A DNA stretch of 64,000 bases from Methylorubrum rhodesianum (GCF_014199985.1 NZ_JACHOS010000007.1:1-64000); one strand, 5' to 3'; positions 18,127 through 27,268 are shown, numbered from the stretch's first letter. Translations and numbers: made by a program. The notes: generated from the letters alone by a model not told the origin.

Positions 18127-19074
18127 TCACCCGTTCGGCAGGTGGGTCGCCAGCGCTTCCAGCACGGCCATGCGCACCGCGACGCCCATCTCGACCTGCT
18201 CGCGGATCAGCGATTGTGCCCCGTCGGCGATGTCGGAGGCGATCTCGACGCCGCGGTTCATCGGGCCGGGATGCATCACCAGCGCGTCGGGTTTCGCCAG
18301 GGCCAGCTTGTCGCCGTCGAGGCCGTAATAGCGGAAATACTCCTTCACGCTCGGCACGAAGGAACCGTTCATGCGCTCGCGCTGCAGGCGCAGCATCATC
18401 ACGATGTCGCAGCCCTTCAGCCCCGCGCGCATGTCGGTGAAGACCTCGACGCCGAAGCGCTCGATGCCGGTGGGAAGCAGCGTCGAGGGGCCGATCACCC
18501 GCACCCGGGCGCCGAGGGCCTGGAGCAGGATGATGTTCGAGCGCGCCACCCGCGAATGCAGGACGTCGCCGCAGATCGCGACCTGCAGGCCCTCGATGCC
18601 GCCCTTGTTGCGGCGGATGGTCAGCGCGTCGAGGAGCGCCTGGGTCGGGTGCTCGTGAGCGCCGTCGCCCGCATTCACGACCGCGCAATCGACCTTGCGG
18701 GCCAGCAGATGCACGGCGCCTGCGGAATGGTGGCGCACGACAATGATGTCGGGGCGCATGGCGTTGAGTGTCGCCGCGGTATCGATCAGCGTCTCGCCCT
18801 TCTTCACCGAGGACGAGACCACCGACATGTTCATCACGTCGGCGCCCAGACGCTTGCCCGCGAGCTCGAACGAGGATTGCGTGCGGGTCGAAGGCTCGAA
18901 GAACAGATTGATCTGGGTTCGGCCGCGCAGGACGTTGCGCTTCTTCTCGACCTGCCGCGACAGGGCGACCGCAGCGTCGGCGCGCTCCAGGAGCGATTCG
19001 ATGTCCGGACGGCTCAGGCCTTCGATGCCGAGCAGGTGCCGGTGCGGGAAGGCGGGTGCGGTCTGAGCGGTCAT
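18127..19074 (-). CDS. pyrB: Aspartate carbamoyltransferase catalytic subunit
   Basis: Cytosolic enzyme joining carbamoyl phosphate and aspartate in pyrimidine synthesis. The 315 residues include the carbamoyl-phosphate site [13 protein letters not shown], the HHSAGA loop, [16 protein letters not shown] and HPGPMNRG near the C-terminus. The frame is open far upstream, but [20 protein letters not shown] is the natural start (ATG 19074). It heads the pyrB-pyrC-plsY-dprA unit and is followed after 5 bases by the dihydroorotase-like gene. No PyrI regulatory subunit is near. Confidence 0.96.
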   Translation of the reverse strand: MTAQTAPAFPHRHLLGIEGLSRPDIESLLERADAAVALSRQVEKKRNVLRGRTQINLFFEPSTRTQSSFELAGKRLGADVMNMSVVSSSVKKGETLIDTAATLNAMRPDIIVVRHHSAGAVHLLARKVDCAVVNAGDGAHEHPTQALLDALTIRRNKGGIEGLQVAICGDVLHSRVARSNIILLQALGARVRVIGPSTLLPTGIERFGVEVFTDMRAGLKGCDIVMMLRLQRERMNGSFVPSVKEYFRYYGLDGDKLALAKPDALVMHPGPMNRGVEIASDIADGAQSLIREQVEMGVAVRMAVLEALATHLPNG

Positions 19075-19345
19075 GCGGCGATCATAGGGTCGGCCGAGGG
19101 CTATAGGTGTCCGGGCGGGGCCGGGCAAGGCGTGAGCCGTGCGGGATGCGGCTCCGCACCGGATGGAGGGGAAGAATGCCCCTCTCTCGATGCAGCGCGC
19201 AGAATTTATTGAGGCTCGCGAGGCCGTGATCGAGAAAATCTTGAACGATCCCGGTGCGAATCCGTTTTTTGCACATCGTTCGGGCCTGAGCGCGCCGGTC
19301 GTCCCCGGTCGTCGATGCTCGCCTGAAAACTCCGAAAGGATGTCC

Positions 19346-19645
19346 ATGAACGCGCGACTTCTCCTCACGGCCGGTGCCCTCTCGCTCGGTCTCGCCCTCT
19401 CGTCGGGTGCCTACGCTCAGGGCATGCAGCGGGGCGGCATGGAGCCCGGCATGGGTGGGCAGATGGGCGGCCAGATGGGCGGCCAAATGCAGCAGGGTGC
19501 GATGGGCGACGACATGGGTCAGGAGCAGCGGCCGATGAAGCGCAGCTCCAAGAAGATGAAAAAGCCCATGAAGAGCAAGAAGATGATGCGCTCCAAGCGC
19601 ATGAACTCCGGCTCCGGCATGGAGTCCGGCGCGGGCGGCATGTGA
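19346..19645 (+). CDS. Exported methionine-rich low-complexity protein
   Basis: A 99-residue protein with a signal peptide ending at GAYA (residue 24). The mature part of about 75 residues has 16 methionines and about 9 lysines and no Cys, Trp, Tyr or Phe. It contains a tandem MGGQ repeat (residues 36-47) and a C-terminal Lys/Met block ([13 protein letters not shown]). AAAGGA lies 5 bases before ATG 19346. I do not recognise a domain. The composition recalls periplasmic Met-rich proteins proposed to soak up oxidants or bind copper. The gene ends 48 bases before a strong terminator and about 160 bases before a cytochrome b/Moco oxidoreductase pair on the same strand. Confidence 0.7.
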   Translation: MNARLLLTAGALSLGLALSSGAYAQGMQRGGMEPGMGGQMGGQMGGQMQQGAMGDDMGQEQRPMKRSSKKMKKPMKSKKMMRSKRMNSGSGMESGAGGM

Positions 19646-19692
19646 TCGACCGCTAACCCGACTGTGACCTCGTCGCCGTCTGGGCGATCCAT

Positions 19693-19724
19693 GGCCCACC
19701 CGGTTAAACCGGGTGGGCCTTTTC
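19693..19724 (+). terminator. Rho-independent terminator after the Met-rich gene
   Basis: An 11-bp GC-rich stem (19693-19703 with 19709-19719) with a 5-base loop is followed directly by TTTT and a T-rich tail. It should end the transcript of the Met-rich gene, so the downstream cytochrome gene needs its own promoter or read-through. Confidence 0.85.
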
Positions 19725-19804
19725 GTTCGAGAAAGGGCTTTCGACTCCTCTGTCGGGCGGCCTCCGCCGTGACGGAGGGCGCATCTCGACGGGGAAGAGC
19801 CCAG

Positions 19805-20677
19805 GTGGCCGCAGGATCGACGTTCTCGGGACCGGACATCGTGGAGACGGTGCGGCGGCGCTGGATGTTCCGCCACCCGCTGTTGATCCGGCTGGCGCAC
19901 TGGATCAACGTGGTCTGCCTCGCCATCCTGCTGATGAGCGGTCTGCAGATCTTCAACGCCCATCCGGCGCTGTACTGGGGATCGGCCTCGACCTTCGACA
20001 GGCCGTTCGTCGCCATCACCAACGACCAGCGGGACGACGGCACGCCGCGCGGCATCCTCTATGTCGCCGGCCAGACCTTCGACACCACCGGCGTGCTCGG
20101 CCTGTCGAATCTCAACGGACAGCAGGCGGGGCGCGCCTTCCCCTCGTGGGCGACCCTGCCGGCGCACCAGGATCTCGCCACGGGGCGGCGCTGGCACTTC
20201 CTGTTCGCCTGGGCCTTCGTCATCAACGGTCTGATCTACCTGCTCTACGGCATCGGAACGGGACAGCTGCGCCGCCGCCTCATCCCCGACGGCGATCAGA
20301 TGCGGGGCTTCGGCTCGTCGATCCGCGAGCACCTGACGCTGCACTTCCCCGAAGGCGACGAAGCCAAGCGCTACAACGTGCTGCAGAAACTCTCCTATCT
20401 CATCGTCGTCGCCGTGCTGCTGCCCTTGATGGTGCTCACGGGGCTCGCCATGTCGCCCGGCGTCAATGCGGTGGTGCCCCTGCCTGACCTGTTCGGCGGC
20501 CGGCAATCGGCCCGCACGGTCCACTTCATCGTCACGAATCTGCTGGTGCTGTTCGTGATCGTCCACGTCCTGCTCGTCCTGCTCTCCGGCGTGGCCAACA
20601 ACATGCGCAGCATGATCACCGGCTGGTTCGTGATCGAGCGCCGGAAACTTCCCGCCGGATCGGGAGAGAGCCGATGA
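19805..20677 (+). CDS. Membrane cytochrome b561-type subunit of a Moco oxidoreductase
   Basis: Integral membrane di-haem cytochrome b that would pass electrons between the quinone pool and the periplasmic molybdenum enzyme encoded next. From GTG 19805 it has 290 residues and four or five membrane segments. Candidate haem-ligand histidines lie in MFRHPLLIRLAHWINV, RRWHFLFAWAF, VHFIVTNLL and FVIVHVLLVLL. The start is chosen because GGGAAGAG precedes the GTG and an upstream start would run through the terminator. Its stop overlaps the next ATG (ATGA). It is not the YedZ/MsrQ fold by eye. Confidence 0.85.
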   Translation: MAAGSTFSGPDIVETVRRRWMFRHPLLIRLAHWINVVCLAILLMSGLQIFNAHPALYWGSASTFDRPFVAITNDQRDDGTPRGILYVAGQTFDTTGVLGLSNLNGQQAGRAFPSWATLPAHQDLATGRRWHFLFAWAFVINGLIYLLYGIGTGQLRRRLIPDGDQMRGFGSSIREHLTLHFPEGDEAKRYNVLQKLSYLIVVAVLLPLMVLTGLAMSPGVNAVVPLPDLFGGRQSARTVHFIVTNLLVLFVIVHVLLVLLSGVANNMRSMITGWFVIERRKLPAGSGESR

Positions 20678-21606
20678 GACCCCGCCTGTCGCTTCCGAAG
20701 CCTCACCGCCGCGGCTTCCTCACGGCGGCGGCCGGCCTGCTCGGCGTCTCGGCCCTCGGCGGTTGCGAGCGCTTCGCCGCGAGTCCCACGGGTCGGCGTG
20801 CGCTGAAAGCCGGCGAGGACGCGAACATGTTCGTGCAACGCCTGCTGCTCACGCCGGCCTCGCTCGCCAAGGAGTTTCCGGATTCGCAGATCTCGCCCTG
20901 GTTCAAGCCGAACGGCACGATCGACCCGCCGGACAGGGCCTACAAGGCGCTCGCCGCCCGGAGCTTCGAAGGATTCAAGCTCCGTGTCGACGGCTTGGTC
21001 GAGCGGCCGCAGGACCTGAGCCTCGCCGACCTGCGGGCGCTGCCCGCCCGCACCCAGACGACGCGGCACGATTGCGTCGAGGGCTGGAGCGCCATCGGCA
21101 AATGGACCGGCGTACCGCTCGCGGAGGTGCTCCAGCGCGCGGGGCTCAAGCCGAACGCCCGCTACATCGTGTTCCACTGTGCCGACACGATGGAGTACGC
21201 GGCCGCCGACGAGAACGAGGAAGCAGAGACGGACAAGACCGCCAATCCCGACATGGAGGCGCGGCCGGAGGGCGCCGAGAACCAAGCGAGCGATTCGCAG
21301 GCGGCCGGGTCGGAGGCCCCGGGAGCCGAGGCGGAGGAGGCGCAGGGCACGCCGATCCGGTACTACGAGAGCATCGATCTCACCGACGCCTACCACCCGC
21401 AGACGATCCTGGCCTACGACCTCAATGGCAAGGCGCTGCCCGTCTCGAACGGCGCACCCTTGCGCCTAAGGGTTGAGCGGCAACTCGGTTACAAGCAGGC
21501 GAAATATGTCATGCGTGTCGAGGTGACCGAGGCGTTGAAGGGCATCGGCGAGGGTGGCGGCGGCTACTGGGAAGACCGCGGCTACGAGTGGTACGCGGGG
21601 ATTTGA
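20674..21606 (+). CDS. Exported molybdopterin-dependent oxidoreductase (sulfite oxidase/YedY-like)
   Basis: A 310-residue enzyme with a Tat signal (HRRGFLTAAAGLLG) ending in an LGGC lipobox-like Cys31, so it is exported folded and possibly lipid-anchored. The Moco ligand is Cys134 in RHDCVEGWSAIGKWTGVPL. This Cys-Val-Glu-x-Trp pattern resembles the CVEAW of the YedY/MsrP methionine sulfoxide reductase more than animal sulfite oxidase. An acidic Ala/Glu-rich stretch at about residues 179-224 interrupts the domain between FHCADTMEYAAAD and GTPIRYYESIDL. It is coupled to the cytochrome b gene by a 4-base overlap. The substrate is not known, but sulfoxide or sulfite is plausible. Confidence 0.87.
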   Translation: MRPRLSLPKPHRRGFLTAAAGLLGVSALGGCERFAASPTGRRALKAGEDANMFVQRLLLTPASLAKEFPDSQISPWFKPNGTIDPPDRAYKALAARSFEGFKLRVDGLVERPQDLSLADLRALPARTQTTRHDCVEGWSAIGKWTGVPLAEVLQRAGLKPNARYIVFHCADTMEYAAADENEEAETDKTANPDMEARPEGAENQASDSQAAGSEAPGAEAEEAQGTPIRYYESIDLTDAYHPQTILAYDLNGKALPVSNGAPLRLRVERQLGYKQAKYVMRVEVTEALKGIGEGGGGYWEDRGYEWYAGI

Positions 21607-21754
21607 GAGCGGGCCCCATCCGTTCTCCCGATTTGACAACGCCGCGCCGGTCACCCACTTCTGCGCGGCGCGAGAGCCGGCTCCCGACCGGTACGCATCC
21701 GCGCCATCCCCAAAACCGTACCCGCGGTGAGGCTCTGGCGAGAGGCAGAGGTTC

Positions 21755-24463
21755 ATGAAAGTCGTCGTCGTCGAGTCGCCGGCCAAGGCCAAGACGATCA
21801 ACAAATACCTGGGGCGCGATTACGAGGTTCTGGCCTCCTTCGGCCATATCCGCGATCTGCCGGCCAAGGACGGCTCGGTCGATCCGGACGCCGATTTCGC
21901 CATGGTCTGGGAATTGGAGGATCGCGGCTCCAAACGCGTCTCCGAGATCGCGCGCGCCGTGAAGGGCGCCGAGAAGCTCATCCTCGCCACCGACCCGGAT
22001 CGCGAGGGCGAGGCGATCTCCTGGCACGTCATCGAGGCGCTCTCGGCGCGCAAGGCGCTCAAGGGCATCCCGGTCGAGCGCGTGACCTTCAACGCGATCA
22101 CCAAGGCCTCGGTCGACGCGGCGATGCGCAAGCCCCGCGAGATCGATCAGGCTCTGGTCGATGCCTATCTGGCGCGCCGGGCGCTCGACTATCTCGTCGG
22201 CTTCAACCTCTCTCCGGTGCTGTGGCGCAAGCTCCCCGGCGCCCGGTCGGCCGGCCGGGTGCAGTCGGTGGCCCTGCGTCTCGTCGTCGAACGCGAGATG
22301 GAGATCGAGCGCTTCAAGCCCCGCGAGTACTGGTCGATCGTGGCGACGCTCGCGACCGAGAACGGCGGCGTGTTCGAGGCGCGCCTCGTCGGCGCCGACG
22401 GCAAGCGCATCCAGCGCCTCGATGTCGACAATGCCGAGGAGGCCGCGGCGTTCAAGCGCGACCTCGAACTCGCGACCTTCCAGGTGGCGTCCGTCGAGGC
22501 CAAGCCCGCCAAGCGCCACCCGCAGCCGCCCTTCACCACCTCGACGCTGCAGCAGGAAGCCTCGCGCAAGCTCGGGATGGCGCCGGCACAGACCATGCGC
22601 GTTGCCCAGAGACTCTACGAGGGCGTCGATGTCGGCGGCGAGACCGTCGGCATCATCACCTACATGCGGACCGACGGCGTCGACATGGCGCCGGAAGCGA
22701 TCGCGGATGCCCGCCGGGTGATCGGCCGCGAGTTCGGCGACGACTATGTCCCGAACGCTCCGCGGAAATACTCGGTCAAGGCCAAGAACGCGCAGGAAGC
22801 GCACGAGGCCGTGCGCCCGACCGACATGAGCCGGCTGCCCAAGCAGGTCGCCCGCTTCCTCGAACCCGAACAGGCCCGGCTCTACGAGCTGATCTGGACG
22901 CGCACGATCGCCAGCCAGATGGAATCGGCCGAACTCGAGCGCACCACCGTCGACGTCACCGCGAGCGTCGGCCCGCGCCGGATCGACCTGCGCGCCACCG
23001 GTCAGGTCGTGAAGTTCGACGGCTTCCTCGCCCTCTACCAGGAGGGCAAGGACGACGAGGAGGACGAGGATTCGAAGCGCCTGCCGGCGATGAAGGCGGG
23101 CGATCCGCTCAAGCGCGAGCGCATCGCCTCGACCCAGCACTTCACCGAGCCGCCGCCGCGCTACTCCGAGGCCAGCCTCGTCAAGCGGATGGAGGAACTC
23201 GGCATCGGCCGGCCCTCGACCTACGCCGCGATCCTGCAGACGCTGCGCGACCGCGAATACGTCAAGATCGAGAAGAAGCGGCTGATGCCCGAGGACAAGG
23301 GCCGGCTCGTGACCGGCTTCCTCGAGAGCTTCTTCAAGCGCTACGTCGAGTATGATTTCACCGCGAGCCTGGAGGAGCAGCTCGACCGGGTCTCGAATGC
23401 CGAGATCGACTGGCGGGCGGTGCTGCGCGACTTCTGGCGCGACTTCTCGGCGGCGATCGGCGGCACCAAGGAGCTGCGCGTCGCCGAGGTGCTCGAGGCG
23501 CTCAACGGGCTGCTCGGCCCCCACATCTTTCCCGAGAAGGCGGATGGCGGCGATCCGCGCGCCTGCCCGACCTGCGGCTCGGGCCAGCTCTCGCTCAAGC
23601 TCGGCAAGTTCGGCGCCTTCATCGGCTGCTCGAACTATCCCGAGTGCAAGTACACCCGACAGCTCTCGGCCTCCGGCGTCGAGGGCGAGGGCGACGGGTC
23701 CTCGGCCGAGGGCAGCCAGCCCGGCGTGCGGGTGCTCGGCGACGATCCGGCGACCGGTCTGCCCGTGACCCTGCGCGACGGGCGTTTCGGCCCGTTCGTG
23801 CAGCTCGGCGAGGCCTCGTCCGAGAAGGGAGCGGAGAAGCCGAAGCGTTCCTCGCTCCCGAAGGGCATGACGCCGGGCGGCGTGACCCTGGAGATCGCCC
23901 TGCGCCTGCTCTCGCTTCCGCGCGAGGTGGCCAAGCACCCGGAGACCGGTGAGCCGATCCTGGCCAATCTCGGCCGCTTCGGGCCCTACGTGCAGCACGG
24001 GAAGACCTACGCCAATCTCGGCAAGGACGACGACGTGCTGGAGATCGGCGCCAACCGTGCCATCGACCTCATCGTCGCCAAGGAGCAGGGCGGCGGACGC
24101 GGAAGGCCCTCCTCCGATCCGGGCCGCGCGCTGGGCCAGCATCCGGACGGTGCCGCCCTCGTGGTCAAGGCCGGCAAGTACGGGCCCTATGTCAGCGACG
24201 GCTCGGTCAACGCGACGCTGCCGAAGACGATGAGCGCCGAGAGCCTGACGCTCGAACAGGCGATCGATCTCGTCAACGCCAAGCGCGCCGCGGGGGGCGG
24301 CAAGAAGCCGGTCCGCAAGACGGCGGCGCGTGCCCGTGCGCCGGCGAAGAAGGCTGACGCGGGCGAGACGGCCGCGAAGAAGCCTGCCGCGCGCAAGACG
24401 GCGACGAAGGCCGCGGCCAAGCCGGCGGCCGCGAAGAAAGCGGCGAAGACGAAGGCGAGCTGA
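21755..24463 (+). CDS. topA: DNA topoisomerase I
   Basis: Type IA topoisomerase (902 residues) that relaxes negative supercoils. The TOPRIM domain starts at once (MKVVVVESPAKAKTINKYLG) and has the metal triad region ATDPDREGEAISWH. The catalytic tyrosine is Tyr303 in GIITYMRTDGV. The C-terminal part has one four-Cys zinc element (CPTCGSGQ ... CSNYPECKY, about 605-632) and three glycine/aromatic repeats of the type GRFGPFVQLG, GRFGPYVQHG and GKYGPYVSDG. A long Lys/Ala/Pro tail follows (about 848-902), typical of actinobacterial and alphaproteobacterial TopA. It is monocistronic and convergent with trmB. Confidence 0.96.
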   Translation: MKVVVVESPAKAKTINKYLGRDYEVLASFGHIRDLPAKDGSVDPDADFAMVWELEDRGSKRVSEIARAVKGAEKLILATDPDREGEAISWHVIEALSARKALKGIPVERVTFNAITKASVDAAMRKPREIDQALVDAYLARRALDYLVGFNLSPVLWRKLPGARSAGRVQSVALRLVVEREMEIERFKPREYWSIVATLATENGGVFEARLVGADGKRIQRLDVDNAEEAAAFKRDLELATFQVASVEAKPAKRHPQPPFTTSTLQQEASRKLGMAPAQTMRVAQRLYEGVDVGGETVGIITYMRTDGVDMAPEAIADARRVIGREFGDDYVPNAPRKYSVKAKNAQEAHEAVRPTDMSRLPKQVARFLEPEQARLYELIWTRTIASQMESAELERTTVDVTASVGPRRIDLRATGQVVKFDGFLALYQEGKDDEEDEDSKRLPAMKAGDPLKRERIASTQHFTEPPPRYSEASLVKRMEELGIGRPSTYAAILQTLRDREYVKIEKKRLMPEDKGRLVTGFLESFFKRYVEYDFTASLEEQLDRVSNAEIDWRAVLRDFWRDFSAAIGGTKELRVAEVLEALNGLLGPHIFPEKADGGDPRACPTCGSGQLSLKLGKFGAFIGCSNYPECKYTRQLSASGVEGEGDGSSAEGSQPGVRVLGDDPATGLPVTLRDGRFGPFVQLGEASSEKGAEKPKRSSLPKGMTPGGVTLEIALRLLSLPREVAKHPETGEPILANLGRFGPYVQHGKTYANLGKDDDVLEIGANRAIDLIVAKEQGGGRGRPSSDPGRALGQHPDGAALVVKAGKYGPYVSDGSVNATLPKTMSAESLTLEQAIDLVNAKRAAGGGKKPVRKTAARARAPAKKADAGETAAKKPAARKTATKAAAKPAAAKKAAKTKAS

Positions 24464-24477
24464 GGTGCACGCTTACT

Positions 24478-24620
24478 ACCCTCCCTCCTCTGCGGGGGAG
24501 GGTGTGCGCTGAGCGGAGGGGAGCAGGGCCGGCTCAGTTTCTTCCGGGCACGTCGTTCCCCTCACCCGCCCCCCTTCGGGGGCCCCTTCTCCCGCGGTGG
24601 GGAGAGGGAAGGCGCAGGGC
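24478..24620. repeat. Hairpin-rich convergent intergenic sequence (topA/trmB)
   Basis: Three GC-rich hairpins lie between the ends of topA and trmB: an 8-bp stem at 24478-24503 (ACCCTCCC/GGGAGGGT), a 6-bp stem with a TTC-type loop at 24568-24583, and a C-rich/G-rich pair around 24587-24608. They lack long T tracts. They may work as a shared terminator or belong to a dispersed intergenic repeat family. Confidence 0.45.
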
Positions 24621-24636
24621 GCGGTATGCTTCGAAG

Positions 24637-25374
24637 TCAGGCCGGTTCGATGCGCTCGAACGTCAGGTAGCTCGGCAGCCGGCCGGCCGCGAGGGCCTTG
24701 GCCTCGTAGCGGGTGCCGGGCCAGCCGGAGAACGGCCGCCGCCAATCGTCGGCGCTCTCCGCCGTCCAGCGGAGGAGCGGGCAGCGGGCGGCGCGGACCA
24801 GGGTCCAGCCGACGTAATCATCGATGTCGCTGGCGAAGCGAAAATGGCCGCCGGGGCGCAACACCCGGGCGATCTCGGCGAGCGAGGCGTCCGACACGAA
24901 GCGGCGCTTGCGCTGGCGGCGCTTCGGCCAGGGATCGGGGTAGAGCAGGTAGACGCGTGCGAGGCTCGCATCCGGCAGCGCCGCGAGCAGAGCGGTGGCG
25001 TCCTCGTCCCAGACGCGGACGTTGCGCAGGGAGCGTTCGTCCACCGCCCGCAGCAGCTTGACCACGCCGTTGACGAAGGGCTCGCAGCCGACGATGCCGG
25101 CTTGGCGGTGCGCCTCGGCCTGGGCCGCGAGGTGTTCGCCGCCGCCGAAGCCGATTTCCAGCCAGACTTCGTCGACCGGTACAGGGAAGAGGCTCGGCGG
25201 ATCGAGGAATTCGCCGTGCGCCGGCAGCGCAACGCGCAGTGAGGGCAGCGCCCCCTCGAGGCGCTGCTCCTGTCCCGGGCGCAGGCGCTTGCCCTTGCGG
25301 CGCCCGTAGAAGGCCCGCTCGGTCTCGGCCGTCCCGCCCGCCTCGGGAGGGACGCTGTCATCCCTCCCCGTCAT
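24637..25374 (-). CDS. trmB: tRNA (guanine-N7-)-methyltransferase
   Basis: SAM-dependent enzyme (245 residues) that makes m7G46 in tRNA. The N-terminus includes YGRRKGKRLRPGQ, then the SAM-binding loop LEIGFGGGEHL, the acidic DEDATALL segment, the family signature YPDPWPKRRQRKRR, and a final GTRYEAKA block for tRNA contact. It follows metK by 11 bases on the same strand, so the SAM-making and SAM-using genes form an operon. Confidence 0.95.
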   Translation of the reverse strand: MTGRDDSVPPEAGGTAETERAFYGRRKGKRLRPGQEQRLEGALPSLRVALPAHGEFLDPPSLFPVPVDEVWLEIGFGGGEHLAAQAEAHRQAGIVGCEPFVNGVVKLLRAVDERSLRNVRVWDEDATALLAALPDASLARVYLLYPDPWPKRRQRKRRFVSDASLAEIARVLRPGGHFRFASDIDDYVGWTLVRAARCPLLRWTAESADDWRRPFSGWPGTRYEAKALAAGRLPSYLTFERIEPA

Positions 25375-25385
25375 GTGGGTCGGGC

Positions 25386-26561
25386 TCAGAAGGCCGATTT
25401 CAGCTTGGACGCCAGATCGGTCTTCTCCCAGGAGAAGCCGCCGTCGGCATCGGGCTCGCGGCCGAAATGGCCGTAGGCCGCGGTGCGGGCATAGATCGGC
25501 TTGTTGAGCTGCAGCGCCGTGCGGATGCCGCGCGGCGAGAGGTCGAGGGCGTCCATCAGGACGGTCTCGAGCTTCGCCTCGTCCACGGTCCCGGTACCGT
25601 GCAGGTCGACGTAGATCGACAGGGGCTTGGCCACGCCGATGGCGTAGGAGAGCTGGATCGTGGCGCGGCGGGCGAGCCCGGCGGCGACGACGTTCTTGGC
25701 CAGATACCGGGCGGCGTAGGCCGCCGAGCGGTCGACCTTGGTCGGGTCCTTGCCCGAGAAGGCACCGCCGCCGTGGGGCGCCGCACCGCCGTAGGTGTCG
25801 ACGATGATCTTGCGGCCGGTGAGGCCGGCGTCGCCATCGGGACCGCCGATCACGAACTTGCCGGTCGGATTGACGTGCCAGACGGTGCCCTCGTTGACCC
25901 AGCCGTCCGGCAGGGCCTTGAGGATGTAGGGCTCGACGATGGCGCGCACGTCGGCCGAGTCGAGGGACTCGTCGAGATGCTGCGTCGAGAGCACGATCTG
26001 CGTCACCTCGACCGGACGGCCGTTGGCGTAGCGCACGGTGACCTGGCTCTTGGCGTCGGGGCCGAGCTTGGCCGCATCGCCCTGCCGCGCCTTACGGGCG
26101 TCGGCAAGGTCCTTGAGGATCTTGTGGGCGTAGAAGATCGGGGCCGGCATCAGGGCCGGGGTCTCGTCGGCGGCGTAGCCGAACATGATGCCCTGGTCGC
26201 CCGCGCCCTCGTCCTTGTTGCCCGCGGCATCGACGCCCTGGGCGATGTCGGCGGACTGGGCGTGCAGGTGGATGGCGACGTCGTTGTTCTTCCAGTGGAA
26301 GCCGGACTGCTCGTAGCCGATGTCGCGCACCGCCTCGCGGGTCAGTTCTTCCAGGTCCTTGAAAGTCACGGAATCGGGGCCGCGCACCTCGCCGGCGATC
26401 ACGACGCGGTTCGTCGTCGTCAGCGTCTCGACGCCGAGACGCGCCTCCGGCATCGCGGAGATGTAGGCGTCGACGACGGTGTCCGAGATCCGGTCGCTCA
26501 CCTTGTCGGGGTGGCCCTCGGAGACGGATTCGCTGGTGAAGAGATAGTCGGAACGAGGCAT
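25386..26561 (-). CDS. metK: S-adenosylmethionine synthetase
   Basis: Cytosolic enzyme (391 residues) making SAM from methionine and ATP. The N-terminal [21 protein letters not shown] with the phosphate-binding GHPDK, the [10 protein letters not shown] motif and the glycine-rich [19 protein letters not shown] motif are all present. The frame extends upstream, but [12 protein letters not shown] at ATG 26561 is the natural start and has GGGGGTG a few bases before it. The leader contains three successive hairpins, the last of which pairs part of the ribosome site (see the separate entry). It is followed by trmB and preceded by an XRE regulator. Confidence 0.97.
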   Translation of the reverse strand: MPRSDYLFTSESVSEGHPDKVSDRISDTVVDAYISAMPEARLGVETLTTTNRVVIAGEVRGPDSVTFKDLEELTREAVRDIGYEQSGFHWKNNDVAIHLHAQSADIAQGVDAAGNKDEGAGDQGIMFGYAADETPALMPAPIFYAHKILKDLADARKARQGDAAKLGPDAKSQVTVRYANGRPVEVTQIVLSTQHLDESLDSADVRAIVEPYILKALPDGWVNEGTVWHVNPTGKFVIGGPDGDAGLTGRKIIVDTYGGAAPHGGGAFSGKDPTKVDRSAAYAARYLAKNVVAAGLARRATIQLSYAIGVAKPLSIYVDLHGTGTVDEAKLETVLMDALDLSPRGIRTALQLNKPIYARTAAYGHFGREPDADGGFSWEKTDLASKLKSAF

Positions 26562-26662
26562 CGTGCACCCCCGATTGTCGGGCGCGCCTCGTCTTGCAAC
26601 GGCGCTTGACCCGGTCTCCAGAGGCGCGGCTTGTCGCATCGACCTTTCGGACGGTCAAGCCG
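26562..26662 (-). promoter_or_regulatory. Structured metK leader with three hairpins
   Basis: Read on the minus strand, the 100 bases before metK hold a 7-bp stem (26656-26662 with 26627-26633, with an inner ACC/GGT pairing), a 5-bp stem GCGCC/GGCGC (26601-26605 with 26584-26588), and a tight CCCGA-CAA-TCGGG hairpin (26570-26582). The last ties up part of the G-rich ribosome site. This suggests control of translation, but I cannot match it to a known SAM riboswitch class. Confidence 0.35.
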
Positions 26663-26777
26663 GAATGGCGAAATCGTCCGTTTTATCGAACGGCTGTGGC
26701 TTCCGCCCGAGGGCCGGAGCCCACGCCCCGCACCGAGATCCAGGGGCATCGGGGAATTCGCCTCGCGGCTGCGGCGG

Positions 26778-27191
26778 TCAGGCCTTGAGTTCGCGGCTCA
26801 GGGTTTCGACCGCGGCGGAGAGTTCGCGGCGCTGTTCTTCGCTGAACGTCTCGACGAACTGGCGCGCGAAGGCGCGGGCAAGATCAGACCAGGGGTCGGT
26901 GGAGTAAGATTGCTGCCCGTTGTCGGAGAAACCGCGTTCCATCTCTGGATCAGGATGAGGAATGCCGTCGAGGAAGTCGGAGACCGGAGTATTGGTGAGG
27001 CGACTTAGAATCGCGAGGTGAATGGCGCTGATCCGGTTGACGCCCTTCTCGTACTTCTGGAGCTGAGCTGCCGACATCCCGAAGCTGTCGGCGACGGTGC
27101 GTTGCGTCAGCTTCGAGCGTTTGCGCTGCTCAGCAATACGACGTCCGAGAAGGACGTCGCGCTCATCGGTCTTCTGGCCTGCCATCTTCAC
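26778..27191 (-). CDS. XRE-family helix-turn-helix regulator upstream of metK
   Basis: A 137-residue DNA-binding protein. Residues 14-70 form a Cro/CI-type domain: LLGRRIAEQRKRSKLTQ, then VADSFGMSAAQLQKYEKG, then ISAIHLAILSRLTNTPVSDFL. A C-terminal half of about 65 residues is helical and acidic (FVETFSEEQRRELSAAVE) and may dimerise. It is on the same strand as metK and 216 bases upstream, an order seen in other alphaproteobacteria, so it may respond to SAM or methionine status. That role is inference. A 6-bp palindrome at 27269-27285 lies about 80 bases before its start and may be its own operator. ATG 27185 is an alternative start. Confidence 0.85.
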   Translation of the reverse strand: MKMAGQKTDERDVLLGRRIAEQRKRSKLTQRTVADSFGMSAAQLQKYEKGVNRISAIHLAILSRLTNTPVSDFLDGIPHPDPEMERGFSDNGQQSYSTDPWSDLARAFARQFVETFSEEQRRELSAAVETLSRELKA

Positions 27192-27268
27192 TCTGCCCGC
27201 GCTCTATTGGGCGATGGTTCGGACGAAAACTTTTCTGTTGCAAGACCGGCACAAGCGGCAACAGCGAC

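Noticed and set aside
19664..19804. N-terminal extension of the cytochrome b gene
   Set aside because: It would start before and run through a strong terminator and adds a non-conserved basic stretch. GTG 19805 is better.
26562..26760. SAM-II or SAM/SAH riboswitch upstream of metK
   Set aside because: The hallmark conserved stretches of those classes are not visible. Only generic hairpins are seen, so I report a structured leader instead.
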